From Flemingiibacterium sp964603455 (GTDB lineage: Bacteria > Bacillota > Clostridia > Oscillospirales > CAG-272): a DNA stretch of 6,687 nt. Below the pieces are notes generated by a model. The model was not told the DNA's origin. It did not search any database and saw only the letters and a program-made list of their open reading frames with translations. Position 1 is the first letter of the stretch. The number at the start of each line of letters is the position of its first letter. Positions 1 through 5,364 of this stretch are shown here, piece after piece. Location of the stretch: assembly GCA_964603455.1 (NCBI GenBank), contig CAZRVL010000104.1:1-6687 (forward strand), in the 5' to 3' direction. A program made the translations under genes and the position numbers.

Positions 1-383
1 CCGAGCTCGGTGCGGCGGACAAGCCGACGCTCTATGTCTACAACAAGTGCGACCGTTCCGAATACGGCTTCGGACACATTAAGCTTGCCGACGATTCGAA
101 CAGTGTTGCGGTCTCGGCTCTTACCGGTGACGGACTCGATACACTTGTTGAAAAATTGGAAGCTGTAGTACAAAACGGCAAATCTAACGAAACATTCATA
201 ATTCCAAACTCAGATCAGGGAGTAGTGAATCGCCTTTACGGCTCTGCCGAGATCATAGAGATCGATTATGGAAGCGAATTTGTTACCGTAAAAGCCACGG
301 TAGATGCCAAGATACGTGGTCAGTACGACAAATACCGCGTAAAGTCGGAGGGTGAAGATGGCGAAAAAGACGAAGAATATTGA
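1..383 (+). CDS. hflX: GTPase HflX, C-terminal part (5' end outside window)
   Basis: This is the last 126 codons of a ribosome-associated GTPase of the HflX family, read in frame from base 3. HflX binds the 50S subunit and splits or rescues stalled ribosomes, notably under heat stress (known for the family). Visible here are the G4 guanine-specificity motif NKCD (bases 42-53), the G5 motif SAL (114-122) followed by TGDGLDTLVEKLE, and then the C-terminal extension typical of HflX, with strand-forming segments around IIEIDYGSEFVTVKATV. It ends in an acidic tail (EGEDGEKDEEY). The N-terminal HflX domain and G1-G3 lie upstream of the window. The stop at 381-383 lies inside the next gene, an overlap of 26 bases, so the two are probably translationally coupled. 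The family call is confident. Another Obg/HflX-type GTPase is the only real alternative. Confidence 0.88.
   Translation, partial: ELGAADKPTLYVYNKCDRSEYGFGHIKLADDSNSVAVSALTGDGLDTLVEKLEAVVQNGKSNETFIIPNSDQGVVNRLYGSAEIIEIDYGSEFVTVKATVDAKIRGQYDKYRVKSEGEDGEKDEEY
347..352 (+). promoter_or_regulatory. Ribosome binding site that sets the yigZ start
   Basis: GGAGGG lies within the end of hflX. From GGAGG to the ATG at 358 there are 6 bases, a normal spacing. An in-frame GTG at 352 would overlap the site itself, so the ATG at 358 is chosen as the start. Confidence 0.75.
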
Positions 384-1020
384 ACCGCCATCCGAAGAGC
401 CGAAGCTTTACACGACACTCGAAAAAGAAGCCTGCGGTGAGCTGACCGAGAAAAAATCGGTCTTCATCGGCTATGCAAAGCCGGTGAAGACCGAAAAGGA
501 AGCAATAGATTTCATTGCGAAGATACGCAAAAAGCATTCGGATGCACGGCACAATGTCTATGCCTATCAGCTGAACGGCGGCGGTATCGCACGCTATTCG
601 GACGACGGTGAGCCACAGGGGACTGCCGGAGTTCCGGTGCTCGATGTGATAAAAAAAAGCGGCGCGGATGACTGTGTGATCGTTGTGACGCGATATTTCG
701 GCGGCATACTGCTCGGAACTGGCGGACTCGTCCGCGCATATTCGGCGGCGGCAAAGCTTGCGGTCGATGCCGCAAATGTCGTGACATATGAAAGCTTTAA
801 GGAATTTCGACTCAAATGTGATTATTCGGCTTATCAAAAACTGGAAGCCGAATTTCCGAAATACGGCATAATAACCGATTCAGTCGATTTCGGCGGCGAG
901 GTCAGCCTTTCACTTGCGATAAAATCGGTGAGATTTGATGAATTTGCGGCAAGGCTTTCCGAAATGTTCGCAGGAAGACTGTCTGCCGAGATCATTGGTG
1001 AAAGATTCGATTTCAGATAA
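358..1020 (+). CDS. yigZ: YigZ/IMPACT family protein (UPF0029)
   Basis: A complete 220-residue protein, the usual length for bacterial YigZ. The N-terminal IMPACT domain (about residues 28-135) carries the family signature: HNVYAYQL, then GGGIARYSDDGEPQGTAG (74-91), then TRYFGGILLGTGGLVRAYS (111-129). The C-terminal part (about 145-205) matches the ferredoxin-like DUF1949 domain that follows in this family. The eukaryotic IMPACT homologue modulates the GCN2 stress pathway. The bacterial role is not settled, although nucleic-acid or translation-related binding has been proposed from structure. It is a cytosolic protein with no signal peptide or membrane segment. The start overlaps the end of hflX, so the two are likely co-transcribed and coupled, and a hairpin terminator follows directly. 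The gene name is by family; the biochemical function is open. Confidence 0.92.
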   Translation: MAKKTKNIEPPSEEPKLYTTLEKEACGELTEKKSVFIGYAKPVKTEKEAIDFIAKIRKKHSDARHNVYAYQLNGGGIARYSDDGEPQGTAGVPVLDVIKKSGADDCVIVVTRYFGGILLGTGGLVRAYSAAAKLAVDAANVVTYESFKEFRLKCDYSAYQKLEAEFPKYGIITDSVDFGGEVSLSLAIKSVRFDEFAARLSEMFAGRLSAEIIGERFDFR

Positions 1021-1025
1021 AATTC

Positions 1026-1053
1026 GGACTGTGCATGATGCGCAGTCCTTTTT
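1026..1053 (+). terminator. Intrinsic terminator of the hflX-yigZ unit
   Basis: A 9-bp stem GGACTGTGC/GCGCAGTCC (1026-1034 with 1040-1048, one G-U wobble) closes a 5-base loop and is followed by TTTTTATT. It begins 5 bases after the yigZ stop. The stop codon of the convergent AraC-type gene (1052-1054, minus strand) lies in the T tract. On the minus strand the stem is followed by GAATTTTAT, so it may also stop transcription of that gene, though less efficiently. Confidence 0.85.
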
Positions 1054-1963
1054 ATTGCTTGCTCGGATCAAAATTCAAAAGATGCTCCTTGTATTCACTC
1101 GGAGTCTGACCTGTTACCTTTGAAAATATACGGCTGAAATAATGCTGATCCTCAAACCCCAGCTCGTATGCGACTTCCTTGACGCTAAGTGTCGGATCTC
1201 GGTAGAAGAGTTCCTTTGCCGAATTTATCCGATAATTCAATATATACGCTTTGGGTGTCATGCCGTACTCCGAGCGAAATATACGTATAAGGTGCTGACG
1301 TGAAAAATTGCTTATCGCACAAAGCTCATCGAGCGTGATATTTTCCTTGCAATGAAGCTTTATATACGCAAACACTTTTCGAAGCTTCTTTGTAGGAGCA
1401 GTATTCATGACAGCCGTATCGGCACTCTCACTCAGAGCCGATGATGCCGCATACATTAAAAGCTGTGCCGCTATCAGCGAAAGACGTGTCTGACTTTCTG
1501 CATGATCTTTAACGACCGTGCTTATAGCACTTTCGTAAAGACCGCGCACAAGCTCAAGTTTATCCGACAGATCTGTGAGTATATGCAGATAATACTCATG
1601 ACAGCTGTCAAATTCGCCGTGAGATACCAAATTTATATGCTCCTGCTTACGCTCGGCTATCTTATCAAGTGCCGATGCGTCATCACAGACCTCAGACACA
1701 TCGGCGATATTTAAATGTATATAGTAAAGCGTACACATCTCGTCACCTATCGGCTGACGAAGATAATGATGTCCTGCCGGTACTATAAATAAGCTGCCCG
1801 GCTCTAATACATAGCTTTCACCGTCCATATCTATTTTGCAATGCCCGTCTGCCGCAAAAATCATAAGAGCATCGTGATCGACTATCTGCCAGACCGTCCG
1901 CCGCTTTACCATATATACATTAGTAACGTCTATAAGACGTGTCAAATTCACCTTAATATACAT
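1052..1963 (-). CDS. AraC-family transcriptional regulator with N-terminal cupin domain
   Basis: A 303-residue cytosolic DNA-binding regulator, typical in length for AraC/XylS members. Residues about 25-90 form the cupin-like ligand-sensing domain (LEPGSLFIVPAGHHYLRQP at 53-71). A helical linker follows. The C-terminal DNA-binding domain (about 195-295) has two helix-turn-helix units, near 211-231 (LDELCAISNFSRQHLIRIF) and 260-281. It ends in the family signature ELGFEDQHYFSRIFSKVTGQTP (267-288). The ATG at 1961-1963 has GGAGG (1970-1974) 6 bases upstream. The gene is divergent from the oxidoreductase operon and shares a short control region holding a 21-bp direct repeat, so it is most likely the operon's activator and its own repressor (inference). 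Cupin-type AraC proteins usually sense sugars or related small molecules. The effector is unknown here, and no specific gene name is justified. Confidence 0.93.
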   Translation of the reverse strand: MYIKVNLTRLIDVTNVYMVKRRTVWQIVDHDALMIFAADGHCKIDMDGESYVLEPGSLFIVPAGHHYLRQPIGDEMCTLYYIHLNIADVSEVCDDASALDKIAERKQEHINLVSHGEFDSCHEYYLHILTDLSDKLELVRGLYESAISTVVKDHAESQTRLSLIAAQLLMYAASSALSESADTAVMNTAPTKKLRKVFAYIKLHCKENITLDELCAISNFSRQHLIRIFRSEYGMTPKAYILNYRINSAKELFYRDPTLSVKEVAYELGFEDQHYFSRIFSKVTGQTPSEYKEHLLNFDPSKQ

Positions 1964-1990
1964 CTATTTCCTCCAAAAAAACAAAAGATG

Positions 1991-2029
1991 TTAATTTTGT
2001 CCACACATTCATTCCTTTAGTCCATTTAT
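1991..2029. promoter_or_regulatory. Candidate AraC-type operator: direct repeat with 21-bp period
   Basis: TTTTGTCCA at 1995-2003 recurs as TTTAGTCCA at 2016-2024 in the same orientation, exactly 21 bp (two helical turns) downstream. Extended to 18 positions (1991-2008 and 2012-2029), the copies agree at 12: TT, TTT, GTCCA and AT. The second copy directly abuts the -35 hexamer of the operon promoter. Measured from a predicted start near 2060, the copies centre at about -61 and -40, as AraC half-sites do at araBAD. They also cover about +1 to +30 of the opposing regulator promoter, which would allow autorepression. That the neighbouring AraC protein binds here is inference. Confidence 0.6.
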
Positions 2030-2053
2030 ATTATATCATAAAAGTGGTAAAAT
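2025..2053 (+). promoter_or_regulatory. Promoter of the oxidoreductase operon (extended -10)
   Basis: TTTATA (2025-2030) as -35 and TAAAAT (2048-2053) as -10 are spaced 17 bp, with a TGG (2045-2047) that makes an extended -10. The -35 matches consensus at only 4 of 6 positions, which fits an activator-dependent promoter. The start would fall near 2060, about 38 bases before the ATG. Its -35 shares base 2030 with the opposing -10, and its -10 shares base 2053 with the opposing -35. Confidence 0.55.
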
Positions 2054-2058
2054 GTAAA
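2030..2058 (-). promoter_or_regulatory. Promoter of the AraC-type regulator gene
   Basis: On the minus strand, TTTACA (2058-2053) and TATAAT (2035-2030) are separated by exactly 17 bp. The -35 matches sigma-70/sigma-A consensus at 5 of 6 positions and the -10 at 6 of 6. Transcription would start near 2023, giving a leader of about 60 bases before the ATG at 1963. Confidence 0.75.
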
Positions 2059-2075
2059 TATCAAAAAAACAATCC

Positions 2076-2081
2076 AGGAGG
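2076..2081 (+). promoter_or_regulatory. Ribosome binding site of oxidoreductase A, unusually long spacing
   Basis: A full AGGAGG is present, but 16 bases separate it from the ATG at 2098, against 6-8 for the other genes here. The only near-start codon in frame in between is ATT at 2095. An in-frame GTG at 2044 lies inside the predicted promoter and has no ribosome site. The ATG at 2098 is kept because the nucleotide-binding strand KVAVIGCG begins at residue 7, as normal for the family. Confidence 0.6.
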
Positions 2082-2097
2082 AAAAAACAAAACTATT

Positions 2098-3192
2098 ATG
2101 TCACAGAAGCAATGGAAGGTGGCAGTCATCGGCTGCGGTATGTTCGCAAATGCCCAGTATCTGCCCAATATCACAAAGGAAGCAAATACCGTTCTCGTAG
2201 GCTGCGTCGATCTCATATTCGAGCGCGCCGAAGCTGCCTGCAAAAAATACGGCTGCCCGAACGCTTATCACGATGTTTATGAGCTTATCGAAAAATGCGA
2301 TTTCGATATTGCTATAGATTCTGCCTCGATACAGGCTCATCATGAGATAAACATGGCAATACTCAATGCCGGAAAGCACCTCATTTCACAAAAGCCTGCC
2401 GCTCCGACAGTTGAGCTTTTGACCGAGCAGATAAAGCTCGCCGAATCAAAGGGACTCAAATTCGCATGCGCACCGATCCATCCAATGCGCTACGATCTCA
2501 ACTTCGCAAAGCAGCTCATAAATGACGGAGCTATCGGACGTGCATATTATGCAAAGTGTAATATGTCACACGGCGGTCCCGAATACTTCCAGTACCGTGC
2601 TGCCGACCCCAGCTGGTTCTATGAGCCAGGAGCAGGCGCACTCGTCGATATGGGCGTACACGGTCTCCAGATAGTCACATCGCTCTTCGGAGCAGCTCAG
2701 AGCGTTGCCTGCACTGCTATAGTATCAACTCCTGAACGTGAGATACGCTCCGGCGCATACGATGGAAAAATGATAAAGGCAGACAAGCTCCCCGACCAAT
2801 ATCTCATAACTCTGCGTTTTCCCGAAAACCGTATGGCTCTCGTTGACAGCGGCTTCTCACAGAAGGCTTCGCGTGCGCCTCAGCTCGAAATATTCGGTGA
2901 TGAAGGAACTCTCGCATTCACGAAGCCGTATATGTCGAATCCGCGCCCTGAGCTTTATACAGACTGTCCCGAACGCGGTATGCGCGGTTGGATGACTCCG
3001 GAGGAGTGGATAAAGCCGCAGAAGAAGCTGATAAGCCAGTGCTGCATACTCGGAGACCTCGTTGATGCTATCGAAAACGACAAGACTCCGCTCCTGTCGG
3101 CATATCACGCACGCCACGTGCTTGAGATAATGTGCAAGATACCCGAAGCTATAGAATCGGGCAATACATTGAAGCTTGAAACCACTTTTTAA
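2098..3192 (+). CDS. Gfo/Idh/MocA family oxidoreductase A (EKP motif changed to QKP)
   Basis: A 364-residue cytosolic NAD(P)-dependent dehydrogenase, normal in length. The N-terminal Rossmann domain (about 1-125) has the nucleotide loop VAVIGCGMFANA (8-19, G12 and G14). Asp38 ends the second strand (VLVGCVD), the position that favours NAD(H) in this family. The sugar-binding motif usually written EKP is Q98-K99-P100: the lysine is kept and the glutamate replaced. The C-terminal alpha/beta domain begins near residue 127 and carries GALVDMGVHGLQ (180-191), giving D184 and H188 of the DxGxH catalytic motif. Members oxidise or reduce hydroxyl groups of sugars, inositols or glycosides. The substrate is not evident here. 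It is the first gene of the operon, behind the regulated promoter, and the next start is 18 bases beyond its stop. Confidence 0.9.
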   Translation: MSQKQWKVAVIGCGMFANAQYLPNITKEANTVLVGCVDLIFERAEAACKKYGCPNAYHDVYELIEKCDFDIAIDSASIQAHHEINMAILNAGKHLISQKPAAPTVELLTEQIKLAESKGLKFACAPIHPMRYDLNFAKQLINDGAIGRAYYAKCNMSHGGPEYFQYRAADPSWFYEPGAGALVDMGVHGLQIVTSLFGAAQSVACTAIVSTPEREIRSGAYDGKMIKADKLPDQYLITLRFPENRMALVDSGFSQKASRAPQLEIFGDEGTLAFTKPYMSNPRPELYTDCPERGMRGWMTPEEWIKPQKKLISQCCILGDLVDAIENDKTPLLSAYHARHVLEIMCKIPEAIESGNTLKLETTF

Positions 3193-3210
3193 GATTTTAG
3201 GAGAAAAAAT

Positions 3211-4290
3211 ATGCTGCGTTGCGCAATAATAGGTATAGAACATATGCACATATCCGCACTTTACAATTCACTTGCAAAGTATTCGGATAAGGTAAAATTT
3301 ATAGGTTGGGCTGCTTCGCCCTGCCCTGATGATCAGGACTTTGAAAAAAAAGCCAGAGGTTCGCTCGGAAAGGCTTTTGAAACTCTAAAATATTATCCCG
3401 ACTGGCTCGAACTCGCAAACGAAAAACCGGATCTCGCTCTGGTATGCACCGACAATTCGGCTCACGCCGAGGTCGCCTGCAAACTAATGTCGATGGGAAT
3501 ATCGGTCGTGCTCGAAAAGCCGATGGCTGCGACCTATGCGGATGCAAAGCGTATATACGATACATATTCCGAAAGCGGCGCAAAGCTTGCTGTGAACTGG
3601 CCTATAGCATGGTTTCCATCCTTCAACAAAGCTAAGGAGCTATGCGATGCCGGAAGGATAGGTCGTATAATGCGCGTAACCTACCGCAGCCCTGCTACAT
3701 GGGGACCGTTCTCATATTCTAAGGACGGAATCCTTCCGCCGGTCGAAGAGCTTGAAAAGACCTGGTGGTATCGTCATGACCGTGGTGGCGGATCACTGCT
3801 CGATTATGCCTGCTACGGAACTGCACTCTCGACATGGTTCTTCGGACACAGAGCAAAGAACGCTTGGGGAATCAAAAATTCCTTCGCGCCTGAGGCTGTC
3901 GAGACCGGAGTTGAGGATTTCTCGGCTATGTTCTTCGATTTCGGAGAGGGAATCGGTCTGCTCGAAGGTTCATGGTCAACCTACAACTGTGGTGAGATCC
4001 CGTCAGGTCCTATCATCCACGGAACTGAAGGCACTATCGTATGCGACCGCCATTCGAACAAGTTGAAGCTCTACACCGGACGCGCACACGGTCACATTCC
4101 GCCCACAGAGGTCATAGACTGCCCCTCCTCTCTTCCCGAGCTTGATTTCGGAAAGAATATACTCGACCATTTGATCGATGGCAAGCCGCTCCACGGACTG
4201 CTCACGCCTGAGCTCAATCTTTCGGTCATAGCCGCACTCGATGCCGGAAGACGTTCGGCTGAAGTCGGCGGTACAAAGGTCGAATTTTAA
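3211..4290 (+). CDS. Gfo/Idh/MocA family oxidoreductase B (atypical nucleotide loop)
   Basis: A 359-residue protein with the two-domain layout of the family. AGGAG (3199-3203) lies 7 bases before the ATG. The first strand reads CAIIGIEHMHISAL (4-17), so the usual GxGxxG loop is G8-I9-E10-H11-M12-H13 and the second glycine is missing. The second strand (FIGWAASP) has no acidic residue where NAD-specific members have Asp. The EKP motif is intact (102-104), followed by TYADAK. In the C-terminal domain, GGGSLLDYACYGTALSTWFFG (192-212) places D198 and Y202 in the catalytic motif, with tyrosine where most members have histidine. From memory this resembles Zymomonas glucose-fructose oxidoreductase. 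Cofactor choice may differ from its neighbours (inference), possibly NADP or tightly bound nucleotide. The substrate is unknown. Confidence 0.88.
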   Translation: MLRCAIIGIEHMHISALYNSLAKYSDKVKFIGWAASPCPDDQDFEKKARGSLGKAFETLKYYPDWLELANEKPDLALVCTDNSAHAEVACKLMSMGISVVLEKPMAATYADAKRIYDTYSESGAKLAVNWPIAWFPSFNKAKELCDAGRIGRIMRVTYRSPATWGPFSYSKDGILPPVEELEKTWWYRHDRGGGSLLDYACYGTALSTWFFGHRAKNAWGIKNSFAPEAVETGVEDFSAMFFDFGEGIGLLEGSWSTYNCGEIPSGPIIHGTEGTIVCDRHSNKLKLYTGRAHGHIPPTEVIDCPSSLPELDFGKNILDHLIDGKPLHGLLTPELNLSVIAALDAGRRSAEVGGTKVEF

Positions 4291-4309
4291 GAAAGTCAAT
4301 ATAATTTTC

Positions 4310-4314
4310 GGAGG
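4310..4314 (+). promoter_or_regulatory. Ribosome binding site that sets the beta-helix gene start
   Basis: GGAGG lies 8 bases before the ATG at 4323. A GTG at 4314 is in frame but overlaps the site itself, so the ATG is chosen. Confidence 0.75.
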
Positions 4315-4322
4315 TGTATCTC

Positions 4323-5333
4323 ATGAAAATATCGAGCATGAACGGAATTTTATCCGCCGCAGATCACATAGATCTCAGCCAAAACAGAAGTGTCAGCGAG
4401 GATATTCAATCTCTCATAGATGAAAATCCGAACCGAACCATATATTTCCCTGATGGAGTATATCTGCTCGACAAGCCTATACTTACTCCTGCCGACCCGC
4501 TTAAAAGCGTTTCGCTCTGTCTTTCGGATTTCGCGGTATTCCGCGCTGCCGAAAATTGGAGCGGCGGAGCACTCGTAAGACTCGGTGCAAAAGATGCTGC
4601 AAACGACATCAGAACCTGCGGAAGCAATTATTCCTTCTCGGGCGGCATAATCGATGGCTGCGGAATCGCAGACGGAATATCGATCGATGGCGGACGTGAG
4701 ACAGTCGTAAGAAATGTTTCTATAAAGCACACTGTAATCGGTCTGCATATCAAATACGGCGCGAACAGCGGCTCGTCAGACTGCGATATTTCAGGTGTGA
4801 ACATAATCGGAAACCGAAGCATAGATTCTATCGGAGTACTGCTCGAAGGCTTTGACAATACTCTTACAAATATGCGTATAGCAGATGTCTTCACCGGTAT
4901 AATGGTAAAAAGTGCGGGAAATTCGCTCAAAAACATACATCCGCTCTATACCTGCGATTATACTGATTATGTGAACTCCTGCGCATTCGATGACCGAGTA
5001 GGCTCTAACTGGTACGATTACTGCTATAGCGATCAATTCGGAGTCGGATTCAGAATGTCTGACAGATGTGTCAGTATATATGACCGTTGCTTCTGCTTTT
5101 GGTACAGCGAACGCGAAAAAGTACACACAGCGATAAAAGCCGAGGGGGCATTTGATTCTATAGTCACGAATATGCGTATCGGCTTCAAGGGATCTGCCGC
5201 CGAAAATAACCTTATAGAGGAAGCGCGTTCGGGTGGAAGAGGCAGCTTCGTTCGTCCGATAATACAAAAAGCACTTCCGTCCGTGAGCCGTGCCTACGAG
5301 GCTTATCTAGAACAGGGAGTCACGGAATATTGA
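4323..5333 (+). CDS. Right-handed parallel beta-helix (pectin-lyase-fold) protein, function unknown
   Basis: A 336-residue protein with no signal peptide or membrane segment, so probably cytosolic. Residues about 24-53 look like the N-terminal cap of pectate-lyase-3/GH28-related proteins: an amphipathic helix (SEDIQSLIDENP), then RTIYFPDGVYLLDKPI. The body (about 60-290) is a run of short strands with regular turns, for example FSGGIIDGCGIADGISIDGG, VRNVSIKHTVIGLHI and ISGVNIIG, as expected of helix coils. A distinctive aromatic and cysteine-rich stretch follows, about residues 224-262 (SNWYDYCYSDQFGVGF, then RCFCFWYSEREKVHT). I do not see GH28 catalytic motifs. It lies between oxidoreductases B and C, 32 bases after the former, so it probably acts on the same pathway intermediate. 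It could be a lyase, epimerase, hydrolase or non-catalytic partner. The fold call is fairly sure; the activity is unassigned. Confidence 0.78.
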   Translation: MKISSMNGILSAADHIDLSQNRSVSEDIQSLIDENPNRTIYFPDGVYLLDKPILTPADPLKSVSLCLSDFAVFRAAENWSGGALVRLGAKDAANDIRTCGSNYSFSGGIIDGCGIADGISIDGGRETVVRNVSIKHTVIGLHIKYGANSGSSDCDISGVNIIGNRSIDSIGVLLEGFDNTLTNMRIADVFTGIMVKSAGNSLKNIHPLYTCDYTDYVNSCAFDDRVGSNWYDYCYSDQFGVGFRMSDRCVSIYDRCFCFWYSEREKVHTAIKAEGAFDSIVTNMRIGFKGSAAENNLIEEARSGGRGSFVRPIIQKALPSVSRAYEAYLEQGVTEY

Positions 5334-5364
5334 TATATGCTTTGTCAATGAAAGGAAAAAACAA

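Noticed and set aside
2044..2097. Earlier GTG start (2044) for oxidoreductase A, adding 18 residues
   Set aside because: It lies inside the predicted promoter, has no ribosome site, and the added Lys/Asn-rich residues precede a normal family N-terminus.
1964..2097. Possible riboswitch or structured leader in the divergent spacer
   Set aside because: Each leader is short (about 60 and 38 bases), A/T rich and lacks stable stems; the spacer is explained by two promoters and the repeat boxes.
4791..5267. 158-codon open frame on the minus strand opposite the beta-helix gene
   Set aside because: Its product resembles no family I know, no ribosome site precedes it, and it lies wholly antisense to a well-supported gene. 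It is a by-product of codon bias, as are the other long antisense frames at 283-837 and 5320-6021.
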